Assembly (NCBI GenBank): GCA_937901125.1
Contig: CALCGT010000063.1
Coordinates: 1 to 27,002 of the forward strand
DNA: 27,002 bases
Origin: an uncultured Clostridia bacterium
GTDB lineage: Bacteria > Bacillota > Clostridia > Lachnospirales > Anaerotignaceae
Direction: 5' to 3'
Part shown: piece after piece, positions 1 through 6,953 of the stretch
Layout: every line of letters starts with the position of its first letter
Position numbering within the stretch: position 1 is the first letter of the stretch
Notes under the pieces: generated by a model
What the model saw: only the letters and a program-made list of their open reading frames with translations
What the model was told of the DNA's origin: nothing
The model's database searches: none
Translations under genes and position numbers: made by a program

Positions 1-50
1 GGTGTCTACTTTATTGTAACGTATAGTTATATTTCGTGTCCACTTTTTTA
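1..50. mobile_element. Possible insertion-sequence terminus (partial)
   Basis: Two near-identical 11-mers, GTGTCTACTTT at 2-12 and GTGTCCACTTT at 36-46, are repeated in direct orientation 34 bp apart. They lie right beside the point where a truncated ThsA-like frame opens (52). Short direct repeats inside an IS end are typical of IS21-type elements, but no transposase is visible because the window starts here. The IS reading is inference. The abrupt loss of the N-terminal part of the neighbouring gene is what suggests a mobile-element junction. Confidence 0.3.
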
Positions 51-51
51 A

Positions 52-405
52 TATAGATCCAAGACAATATTTGAAAAATATCGGAAAGATATGATTTCAG
101 ATACTGGTATAGCGATATTTTTGTGCGGGAATAAAAAAGATCCAAATGATTCTTCAAAGATTATTGATGCACCAGGGTGTTGGGATGAATTCAGAATTGC
201 AAGAGATAATAATAATGTGATTATTCCTATTGGTAGTACTGGATTTATGGCTAAAAAAATTTTTGATGAAGTTCGGACTAATATAGAAAAGTATCAGTAT
301 TTAGAAAAATATATTGGTATTCTTGAAACTTCAACTGATGTTGAGACATTAGTAAAAACAGTGGTAACTATAGCGAAAGAGCAGCGTAATACATTAAAAA
401 TGTGA
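52..405 (+). pseudogene. thsA: Truncated ThsA-like protein, C-terminal SLOG/STALD sensor domain only
   Basis: An open frame runs from 52, directly after a TAA at 49-51, to TGA at 403-405, with a first ATG at 91 that has no ribosome-binding site. The visible part has FLCGNKK, a GCWDEFRIA segment and IIPIGSTGF, then a helical tail ending near EQR. This resembles the C-terminal SLOG (STALD) domain of Thoeris ThsA, which senses the cyclic ADP-ribose signal made by ThsB. In the family an N-terminal SIR2-type NADase domain precedes it. Here that domain is absent and the sequence is replaced by possible IS-end DNA. The gene sits 19 bp upstream of a TIR gene, the usual Thoeris pairing. As it stands the fragment cannot be an NADase effector. 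An alternative is another SLOG-domain protein of a TIR pair. Confidence 0.65.
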
Positions 406-424
406 GTGAAGTATGGAGGCTAAT

Positions 425-1015
425 ATGGCACATAAAACCTTTATATCTTATAAATATAGTGAGTCAAGAGAATTAAGAGATAAAATAATAAAAGCACTTG
501 GAAAAGATGCAACCTATTACAAAGGGGAAAATGTCAATTCTAAAGATATGACAGATTTGAAGAGAAAAACAATAGAGAGAAATCTTGCGGATATGATGTA
601 TGATACATCGGTAACAATAGTAATTCTTTCTCCTGAAATGAAAAAAAGTGATTGGATAGGATGGGAAATTTCTTATTGTCTTAAGAAGAGTACAAGAAAA
701 GGAAGAACCTCTCAAAGAAATGGTGTGGTTGCTGTAATTAAGAAAGTAAATGGAGGCTATTCGTGGTTTAAGTATTCAACAGGTAGTGGGACGAACTATC
801 ATATGGACAAAATACAGACTATTATTGCAGAGAATCACTTTAATTCAAATCCTCCAATTAAAACAAATGAGGGTATGTATGATTGGTTAAATGGGTCGTA
901 CATAACATTTGTTGAAGAAGAAGAGTTTTTGAAATATCCAAAAATGTATATTGATAATGCATATGAAAAAAGTGAAAATGATGGAAAAGGATATGATTTG
1001 AGAGTAATGGAATAA
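425..1015 (+). CDS. thsB: TIR-like domain protein, Thoeris ThsB family
   Basis: The 196-residue protein begins MAHKTFISYKYSE, the first strand of a TIR fold (FISYKYSE), and continues with SVTIVILSPEMKKSDWIGWEI, which matches the later TIR strands in the DUF1863/TIR_2 type used by Thoeris ThsB. In that family the TIR protein detects phage infection and makes a cyclic ADP-ribose isomer that activates ThsA. The start at 425 is chosen over an in-frame ATG at 413 because GGAGG at 415-419 lies 5 nt before 425 and inside the longer version. The upstream partner is decapitated, so the pair is probably non-functional unless another ThsA is present. A terminator follows at 1035-1066. Base composition is more AT-rich than the conjugation genes. 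A TIR defence role is confident by family; Thoeris membership rests on the SLOG neighbour. Confidence 0.72.
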   Translation: MAHKTFISYKYSESRELRDKIIKALGKDATYYKGENVNSKDMTDLKRKTIERNLADMMYDTSVTIVILSPEMKKSDWIGWEISYCLKKSTRKGRTSQRNGVVAVIKKVNGGYSWFKYSTGSGTNYHMDKIQTIIAENHFNSNPPIKTNEGMYDWLNGSYITFVEEEEFLKYPKMYIDNAYEKSENDGKGYDLRVME

Positions 1016-1034
1016 GTTGCAAATGAAAAGAAAC

Positions 1035-1066
1035 AAAAAGACGAGAATTCAAATTCTCGTCTTTTT
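1035..1066 (+). terminator. Intrinsic terminator after thsB, just upstream of mobC RBS
   Basis: A perfect 15-bp inverted repeat (1035-1049 with 1052-1066) has a 2-nt centre and A-rich/T-rich outer ends, so it could stop transcription on either strand. It lies 20 nt after the thsB stop, and its T-run ends 5 nt before the mobC GGAGGG. It may also act as an attenuator for the mobilization operon. Confidence 0.85.
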
Positions 1067-1082
1067 GTTTGGAGGGAATGAA

Positions 1083-1388
1083 ATGCAAAAAAGAACACAG
1101 CAAATCACAGTCCGATTAACAACGCAAGAAAAGAACCACCTTGATCAACAAGCGAGATTGGCTGGAATCAAGATGGAGCCGTTTGTTAGAAGTTTGATTG
1201 CAGGAAGTAATGTAAAAGAGCGGCCTGCTGAGTATTGGGGTGAAATGATTCGTCAGTTATCGGCAATAGGAAATAACATCAATCAAATCGCACACATAGC
1301 GAATGCTACAGAGGGTATAGACATAGGAGAATTACAGGAAACGCAAAGGCTTATGAAGGAGGTTTGGAAAATCGTGAAAGAGGTATAA
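1083..1388 (+). CDS. mobC: MobC-family relaxosome accessory protein
   Basis: The 101-residue protein has an N-terminal ribbon-helix-helix-like segment (ITVRLTTQEKNHLDQQARLAG) and the MobC signature LSAIGNNINQIAHIAN near residues 60-75. MobC proteins bind oriT and help the relaxase open the strands for nicking. The start at 1083 follows GGAGGG (1071-1076) by 6 nt. An in-frame ATG at 1017 is rejected because it lies before the terminator hairpin and lacks a ribosome-binding site. The stop is one base before the relaxase ATG, so the two are translationally linked. Family assignment is strong; the oriT it binds was not located. Confidence 0.88.
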   Translation: MQKRTQQITVRLTTQEKNHLDQQARLAGIKMEPFVRSLIAGSNVKERPAEYWGEMIRQLSAIGNNINQIAHIANATEGIDIGELQETQRLMKEVWKIVKEV

Positions 1389-1389
1389 C

Positions 1390-2772
1390 ATGGCTTATTT
1401 AAAAATATTGACTAGAAGATATAATTTGGCTGGATGTACGGATTATGCTGTGAATGAAGATAAAACAGTTGAGAATGCAGCAAGATATGCCTTGAATCCA
1501 GAAAAAACAGAAGAACGATTTTATGCTTCGTGTTTGAATTGTGGAAGTGTTGAAACTGCCAATGAAGAAATGCAGAAAACAAAAAAACGTTTTGGTAAAG
1601 AAGATAAAGTTTTATGTTATCATGTGATTCAATCATTTCCTCCGGGAGAGGGAACGCCGGAGCAGATTCACAAAATTGGAATTACCTTTGCGAAGGAATG
1701 TTTTGGAGATTTTGAAGTGATCATTGGTACCCACCTGGACCGAGGGCATTTGCATAATCATATTGTGATAAATTCCGTTTCTTTTGTAGATGGCAGAAAA
1801 TATCGATCTGTGCCCAAAACGCTTTGTCAGTTGCGTGAAGTATCAGACAGGATTTGCAGAGAAAATGGCCTATCGGTAATTATACCAAAGGGGAAAGGAA
1901 AGCATTATGCTGAATGGCAGGCGGAGCAAAGCGGAAAAACAACGATCAGAAGTATGATCCGAAAAGATGTAGATACAGCCATTGAGCAGTCTTTCAACTA
2001 TCGCAGTTTCTTGGATGCTATGAGAGCCAGCGGCTATATCGTGAAGTATGGTGAGAACGTAAAGCACACAGCAGTCAAGCCGAAAGGTGGACAACGATAC
2101 ATTCGACTTTCTTCCCTTGGACAAGGATATACAGAAGCGGATATTCAGGAACGACTGCAGAAGAAACGCCTGTATGATGATTTTCATTTTGGTGGTAAAG
2201 AACGTAAAAACTATAATAAAATCCGACTAAAAGGTAGTTTTCAGAAAAGTAGAAGGATCACGGGAATCAGAGCCTTGTACTGGAAGTATCTATACCTTTT
2301 GGGCAAGGCAAAGAAAAAGACTGGCAGAAGAAAAGTCAGTCCTTATTTGTATGATGATGTGATCCGATTTGAAAAATATGTAAAACAGAATAAATTTCTT
2401 TCCGAAAACAGGATAGAAACCATAGAGGACATCGAGAGCTTGATGTCCTTTTTTCATGGGGAAATTTCTCGACTTGTGGAAGAAAGAAAACGTATTGGAA
2501 AGGAGGTGAGGCTTAGAGGAGAAAACATAAAAGTTGATGCTGTCTATCAGCAGTGCAGCGAACAAATCAAAGCATATCGTGCCAAATTGCGAATGTGCGA
2601 GAACATTTTGGAAACAGAGGGGAGGATACGAATCAATCTACAGACTATGAAAGAATTGGAACGAAAGGAGGGAAAGGAATATGAGCCAGGGAAGCGAAGC
2701 GGCAGAACAAATGACAAAGGAAACCCTGCGAATCAGCGAAACCATAGCGAAACTGTCGGGAACAGGGGCTAA
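1390..2772 (+). CDS. MOBP-type relaxase (MobA/VirD2 family)
   Basis: A relaxase nicks one strand at oriT and stays covalently bound to the 5' end during transfer. The 460-residue protein carries the metal-binding histidine motif HLDRGHLHNH at residues 115-124 (His115, His120, His122, His124) and a probable catalytic tyrosine, Tyr33, in AARYALNPEKT. This matches the relaxase domain Pfam PF03432. The C-terminal half is basic and helical with no recognised domain. It starts one base after the mobC stop, with GAAAGAGG at about 1376-1383 as ribosome-binding site, and its last 92 bases overlap the PcfB-like gene in another frame. The residues for nicking are intact. Confidence 0.92.
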   Translation: MAYLKILTRRYNLAGCTDYAVNEDKTVENAARYALNPEKTEERFYASCLNCGSVETANEEMQKTKKRFGKEDKVLCYHVIQSFPPGEGTPEQIHKIGITFAKECFGDFEVIIGTHLDRGHLHNHIVINSVSFVDGRKYRSVPKTLCQLREVSDRICRENGLSVIIPKGKGKHYAEWQAEQSGKTTIRSMIRKDVDTAIEQSFNYRSFLDAMRASGYIVKYGENVKHTAVKPKGGQRYIRLSSLGQGYTEADIQERLQKKRLYDDFHFGGKERKNYNKIRLKGSFQKSRRITGIRALYWKYLYLLGKAKKKTGRRKVSPYLYDDVIRFEKYVKQNKFLSENRIETIEDIESLMSFFHGEISRLVEERKRIGKEVRLRGENIKVDAVYQQCSEQIKAYRAKLRMCENILETEGRIRINLQTMKELERKEGKEYEPGKRSGRTNDKGNPANQRNHSETVGNRG

Positions 2773-3226
2773 AAATCTTGCAGTATTTCTGGCGGCAGTG
2801 ATGAAGGACAATGTAAAAATCAAAGGGAAAACAAAACTGAATACCCTTCTGAAGGAAGGTAAGGAACTGAAGGTATTTCCGATCCAGGAGGAGTATTTGC
2901 AGCAGTTTTCCAAGGAAGCCAAGAAATACGGTATCCTTTATACCGTCATCAAAGATACCAAGGCAGACCCACCAACATTCGACATCCTTGCCAGAGCAGA
3001 GGATGTATCAAAGATCAATCGGGTATTTGAGCTGATCGAATATCCGATACCCGGCAGGGAAAATAATGAAAAAAAGACGAGAAGCCCTTATCAACAAGAG
3101 AGCAGATCAAGCGTGCGAGGGATTGGCTGGAATACAGACAGAGCGAGTACGAATGAACGTAAATCTGTGGTAGGGGATTTGAACAAAATCAAAAAAGCGA
3201 GGAAAGTTTCAGAGAAAGAGCGGTGA
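2681..3226 (+). CDS. PcfB-like (DUF3801) conjugation protein
   Basis: The 181-residue protein has ETLRISETIAKLSGTGAKNLAVFLAAVMKDN followed by KGKTKLNTLLKEGKELKVFPI, the pattern of the DUF3801/PcfB family. In enterococcal pCF10 PcfB is a soluble protein that works with the coupling protein PcfC and the relaxosome. The tail after about residue 130 is charged and probably disordered (many Lys, Arg, Glu, Ser). Translation starts inside the relaxase gene, with AAAGGAGGG (2664-2672) 8 nt before the ATG; the 92-bp overlap suggests co-regulated expression. The stop is 4 nt before the next ATG. Its VirD4 partner lies about 8.6 kb downstream. Confidence 0.8.
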   Translation: MSQGSEAAEQMTKETLRISETIAKLSGTGAKNLAVFLAAVMKDNVKIKGKTKLNTLLKEGKELKVFPIQEEYLQQFSKEAKKYGILYTVIKDTKADPPTFDILARAEDVSKINRVFELIEYPIPGRENNEKKTRSPYQQESRSSVRGIGWNTDRASTNERKSVVGDLNKIKKARKVSEKER

Positions 3227-3230
3227 TAAA

Positions 3231-4136
3231 ATGAAAAGATTTTTATTTTGCATTGTATGTATGCTTTCTGTATCTGTAACAGCTTTCGGTGCTACTGCAT
3301 ATCCATCGAAGATCGAAATGGTGGAAAATGACGGTAAGAAAGAGATCCATAAGGTTTATGAACTGAGTGCAGAAGATACGCCTGCATCCATTCCGCAGGA
3401 CAGCTTTGAACAGGACGGAAAGACCTATGTGCTGAAGGATATTTTGAAAAATGAGATCCCTTCCCATGAAACCAGAGAGATCATCGAGTCTGTTACAGTA
3501 GACAGTGAAACAAATAAGATGGAGGACATTCTTCCATTGATTCCTGCAGAAAAAGAGGTTTTAACAGATGATGGTTTCTCTGGCACTTTGCAGCTGGATG
3601 TATCCACGATCCAGATCGAAAGCAAAGGTACAGGGACAAGCAGTTATACCATGAAAGCAACCAGAACATATCCCAACCTTGCAGGAGCAGACCTGCAGTA
3701 CATTCCAAAGACAACGGAAGAAAATGGACATACTTTACAGTTTGCATCCGTTGACTGGCAGAGTGATAATACAGCCAATGTGGACACCCATGCTATTACA
3801 GACAGATATACAGCTGTTGTGACCTATGAAGGCACAGGCACAAGAAGTTTCAGCAAAGGGTATACAGTGACAGCGGAATATAATGGCATCGTATCCAAAA
3901 CTGCTATAGATACCGTGCAGTACACAGCGATTTTTGCCCAGGAAAATGATTTTCCTGTTGATCTGCATCTGATCCTGTTACCCCTCTTCGGTGCAGGTGT
4001 TGTACTGGCAGGTTTTGCGGTATTTCATTCCATGAAGAAAAAGAAAGGAGAGAGTGCGGATGATGAAAACGAAACTGTTGATGGCTGCGATCCTGTTAAT
4101 GACGACCACGACAATTACCCCGGTGTATGCTCTTGA
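3231..4136 (+). CDS. Secreted/membrane-anchored protein of the surface module, function unknown
   Basis: The 301-residue protein has a signal peptide (MKRFLFCIVCMLSVSVTAFGA) and one C-terminal membrane segment around residues 243-265 (LHLILLPLFGAGVVLAGFAVF) followed by SMKKKK, so most of it should lie outside the membrane. The ectodomain is Thr/Ser/Asp-rich and probably beta-stranded; I recognise no catalytic motif. The acidic tail after the membrane segment is encoded where the sortase gene already begins (77-bp overlap). It starts 4 nt after the PcfB-like stop with a weak ribosome-binding site, which suggests coupling. Genes like this commonly accompany the sortase in such elements. A role in assembling or anchoring surface proteins is only inferred. 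Confidence 0.7.
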   Translation: MKRFLFCIVCMLSVSVTAFGATAYPSKIEMVENDGKKEIHKVYELSAEDTPASIPQDSFEQDGKTYVLKDILKNEIPSHETREIIESVTVDSETNKMEDILPLIPAEKEVLTDDGFSGTLQLDVSTIQIESKGTGTSSYTMKATRTYPNLAGADLQYIPKTTEENGHTLQFASVDWQSDNTANVDTHAITDRYTAVVTYEGTGTRSFSKGYTVTAEYNGIVSKTAIDTVQYTAIFAQENDFPVDLHLILLPLFGAGVVLAGFAVFHSMKKKKGESADDENETVDGCDPVNDDHDNYPGVCS

Positions 4137-4884
4137 TTCTGATTTGACCTATTCTTTCAGCAATTCTGAAACGGGCAATTTTGGCAAGGCAACTTCCATT
4201 GAGCCTGTGACAGTGGCGGAAGCAACGGATACTTACAACATAAACATTAGCAAAGACAGTGCCTTTATTCCTCCAGCTTTTGGTTCCTATTCGGCAGATA
4301 CAAAAGGGACAGGAGAACTTCTGACACCGAATATTTCTGGTGTGTCTCAGATGAGCATTGGCTCCGGCAGCATCAGTGCTGCAGTGAACAATGCGGTTAA
4401 TGGAGGAACAGTTGTATATCCTCCTTCCAGTAGTGTAAGCATTTCTTCTCCCAGCTATAGTTTTACAGAGAATAAATTTACTTTGCCGAATGGTCTGTAT
4501 TATTCTGATGGGAGTATTGGCAGACTAAAGATTGATGAAATTGACTTGTCCGTAAAAGTTTATGAAACAGAAAGTCTGGAAAGCCTTGCAAAAGGTGCAG
4601 GGCATTTCAAATCCACATCCTGCTGGGATGGCAACATCGGTCTGTGTGGCCATAACCGAGGTGTTACAAACCACTTCGGCAAGATCCATACGCTGGAAAA
4701 AGGTGACAAAATCAAATATACAACAAAACTGGGTACACGAACTTACAAGGTCGTTTCTGTGACCAAAATTGATGAAACGGATTTTTCCTATTTGCAGAGA
4801 ACCAGTGATAACAGGATCACACTCATTACCTGTGTTAATAACCAGCCTGCAAAGCGTTGGTGCGTACAGGCAGTGGAAGTGTGA
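4060..4884 (+). CDS. Sortase-family transpeptidase
   Basis: Sortases cut a C-terminal sorting motif and join the protein to the cell wall or to another protein. The C-terminal catalytic domain shows all three expected residues: His198 in CGHNRG, Cys258 in TLITCVNN and Arg266 in PAKRW (numbering from 4060). An N-terminal signal/anchor segment (about residues 1-24) precedes a Ser/Thr/Pro-rich linker of roughly 120 residues. AGGAG at 4046-4050 places the start at ATG 4060 (9 nt) rather than the GTG at 4054. The gene overlaps the preceding membrane-protein gene. The likely substrate is the adhesin at 6954-11840, which ends LPRTGY. The motif spacing looks closest to class B/D-like sortases; the subclass is uncertain. 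Confidence 0.88.
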   Translation: MMKTKLLMAAILLMTTTTITPVYALDSDLTYSFSNSETGNFGKATSIEPVTVAEATDTYNINISKDSAFIPPAFGSYSADTKGTGELLTPNISGVSQMSIGSGSISAAVNNAVNGGTVVYPPSSSVSISSPSYSFTENKFTLPNGLYYSDGSIGRLKIDEIDLSVKVYETESLESLAKGAGHFKSTSCWDGNIGLCGHNRGVTNHFGKIHTLEKGDKIKYTTKLGTRTYKVVSVTKIDETDFSYLQRTSDNRITLITCVNNQPAKRWCVQAVEV

Positions 4885-4946
4885 TTTTTTGCGTGAATCA
4901 GAAATCTCTAGGATAATAAAAAAGGATAAGGAAAGGAAGTGGATAT

Positions 4947-6188
4947 ATGAAGAAACTGACAACGATTTTGATGACTGGTGTTTTAGCGATTGGCGGTACA
5001 GCAACAGCCTTTGCGGATACGGAATATAAAACAGCAATGTTGCATGATGCGAAGGTACGGTTCAATAATGGCGAAATCCAGAATATCTGGTGTTATAACA
5101 TTGACGGTTATAACTTTGTGAGAGCAAGGGATATTACAAATGAACTGGATGTGGCAGTATATGCTATCCAGAATGGAACAGCAGGCGTCATGGTAGACCC
5201 TCACAATAAACCTACATCCACGACGGAAGCGGAAAAACTTACACAAAAGACTGCCAAGGTCAAAGTGGAAAAAGGTGAACTGATCTATGATGGTTCTGTC
5301 AGCGAAGCGGAGTGTTTCTTGCTGAACGGCAGATATTATTTCAAACTGGCAGATTTTGCAGATGCCAGCAAATATGCAAAAGAAGGCACCCTTGAACTGG
5401 TAAATATCGAAGCAAAAGCAGGAATCGTGACAGAGCCTTTTATGCCGACGTTTTACGGTATTGAAATTGACTGGGATGATACAGAAAAAGTCATTGATGT
5501 TACATATACGAAGATCGATCTGCAGGAAATGTTTGATGATATCCGTAGCGGCAAAGTATTGACACTGGCGGAAGAAAAGGAGAGTAAAACAGATATGGGC
5601 GCTGAAGAAGATACAGATGTTGTTCCTAAAAAATTTCAGGTGCAGGCACCTTTAACATCTGCGCCAGAAGAAGGTGAAATCTTGGCAAATATCTTGGTCG
5701 ATGACAGCGAAGCGGCTTATTTGGATAATGCAATGACACAGCCGAACATTGCAAACTATACGGTTCCCTATTCTGACACAGATGCAGGCATGATCGGGCA
5801 GTGTACCTGGTATGCTAGAGGGCGTATGCTGGAAACAGTCGGCGAACATATCAAGGAGAATCCTTTTTATGGCAGTGGCGTAAATAACTGGGTAAAAAAG
5901 GCACAAAGTGAGGATTGTCCTGATGTGGATGGTGTGACTGATCCTAATTCCATTAGGCCCAGGAGTATCGTTGTGTGGGAAGGACATGCGGCCTTCGTAG
6001 AATGGATAGATTTTGACAGCGAAGGAAATCCTGTGAAAGTTTATTTTACAGAAGCCAATGCGAACCATAGAAGTACCGATAGAGTTCCTGGTGCGTATTA
6101 CTCTGACTTCGATGCAATGGTGAAGGTTTGGGATTTTGATAAATTTATCCATAGAGGCGAGTTTATCGGCTATGTTATAGTAAAATAA
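4947..6188 (+). CDS. Secreted CHAP-domain peptidoglycan hydrolase with N-terminal stalk-like domains
   Basis: The 413-residue protein has a signal peptide (MKKLTTILMTGVLAIGGTATAFA). Residues about 35-180 contain NGYNF/GRYYF-like strands (YNFVRARDITNEL and RYYFKLADFAD) resembling copper-amine-oxidase N-terminal stalk repeats. A linker follows, then a C-terminal CHAP domain with Cys286 in GQCTWYARGRM and His347 in WEGHAAFVEW; Glu351 or an Asn in EANANH could complete the site. CHAP enzymes cleave peptide bonds in peptidoglycan, so a role in local wall opening during conjugation or in remodelling for adhesin display is likely. The ATG at 4947 follows GGAAAGGAAG. It ends the surface module, with about 220 bp of non-coding DNA behind it. 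Confidence 0.85.
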   Translation: MKKLTTILMTGVLAIGGTATAFADTEYKTAMLHDAKVRFNNGEIQNIWCYNIDGYNFVRARDITNELDVAVYAIQNGTAGVMVDPHNKPTSTTEAEKLTQKTAKVKVEKGELIYDGSVSEAECFLLNGRYYFKLADFADASKYAKEGTLELVNIEAKAGIVTEPFMPTFYGIEIDWDDTEKVIDVTYTKIDLQEMFDDIRSGKVLTLAEEKESKTDMGAEEDTDVVPKKFQVQAPLTSAPEEGEILANILVDDSEAAYLDNAMTQPNIANYTVPYSDTDAGMIGQCTWYARGRMLETVGEHIKENPFYGSGVNNWVKKAQSEDCPDVDGVTDPNSIRPRSIVVWEGHAAFVEWIDFDSEGNPVKVYFTEANANHRSTDRVPGAYYSDFDAMVKVWDFDKFIHRGEFIGYVIVK

Positions 6189-6411
6189 TAGAAAACTTAT
6201 GGGTATTCTGATTGTATTGAAATAAACTTTTGATTCTGATAGGATAGATCTATCTAGAGGTTTTGGTAGGCTTGAACTCATGGTGGGGTGAAATATAGCT
6301 TTGTTTTCAGAAAGACTACAAAACTAAGGGCTTTTAAGAAATAAATTTGGAAGTTAAAATAGATGTTTAAAAAATGAGATGGCTCTATCTTTATTAAGTG
6401 GAGGAAACATT
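6189..6411. other. Non-coding spacer between CHAP gene and HEPN-like gene
   Basis: No supported gene was seen. It holds a 10-bp palindrome ATAGATCTAT near 6243-6252 and a 21-base stretch at about 6311-6331 (starting AAAGACTACA) that recurs with differences at about 23330-23350, behind the NlpC/P60 gene. The promoter for the HEPN-like gene should lie here, but no convincing -35/-10 pair was found. Confidence 0.5.
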
Positions 6412-6834
6412 ATGTACGAAAACTATTCAAGACAGGCGGTACCTTCAAGAAAATATAGGGAATTATTGGGAACTGCGATATGTGTATTTAATTCAAATAA
6501 TTCATTTGTTATAGAAAATATATTGCGGTCTGATGATAATGGACAATATGATTGGTATAGCTTGATAGATAGAGAGTCTGGAAAGTTAAAAGAGCCAATT
6601 CAGCATACCATTGCTAAAAAAACTAATGAAGAGATAGGTGAACTCTTTTCTGAAATAGTAACCATGAGGAATCGTATTATACATAGCTTCCAGATTACAT
6701 ATGATGGTCAACAAATTTTGGCAACCAAAACCCGTATTAAAGAGGGAAATCAACAGTTTATAATATCGGAAGAGTATCTGTTGAAGTTTATCAAGAAAAA
6801 TGAAGAATTATCTTCTGTTTTGTATCGTTTATAG
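6412..6834 (+). CDS. Small HEPN-like protein (RxxxxH motif), possible RNase or defence cargo
   Basis: The 140-residue soluble protein is mostly helical and contains MRNRIIHSF, where Arg86-Asn87-Arg88-Ile-Ile-His91 fits the Rx4-6H motif of HEPN ribonucleases. HEPN proteins are often toxins or defence effectors. No partner antitoxin or nucleotidyltransferase is next to it. The start at 6412 is preferred over 6379 because GGAGG at 6400-6404 lies 7 nt upstream. Composition is more AT-rich than its neighbours and it has its own terminator at 6884-6912, so it looks like a cargo insert between the CHAP gene and the adhesin. The HEPN assignment rests on one short motif and overall helicity, so function is tentative. 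Confidence 0.6.
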   Translation: MYENYSRQAVPSRKYRELLGTAICVFNSNNSFVIENILRSDDNGQYDWYSLIDRESGKLKEPIQHTIAKKTNEEIGELFSEIVTMRNRIIHSFQITYDGQQILATKTRIKEGNQQFIISEEYLLKFIKKNEELSSVLYRL

Positions 6835-6883
6835 GATATTGAGCTTTGCAGTTATAATTGTAAATGAAAAAAATGAGAAGAAC

Positions 6884-6912
6884 AAAAAGCGGAAAAATCA
6901 TCCGCTTTTTTT
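6884..6912 (+). terminator. Intrinsic terminator between HEPN-like gene and adhesin
   Basis: A 10-bp stem (6884-6893 with 6901-6910) with a 7-nt loop and a T-run to 6912. It ends the HEPN-like transcript and stands 28 nt before the adhesin ribosome-binding site. Confidence 0.85.
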
Positions 6913-6953
6913 ATTGCTCATTTACAGATCTACAAGGGAAGGAGAAATGAAAT

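Noticed and set aside
1035..1066. Inverted repeat upstream of mobC as oriT
   Set aside because: oriT often lies before mobC, but the A/T-rich outer arms and placement after thsB fit an intrinsic terminator. No nic-site consensus was recognised.
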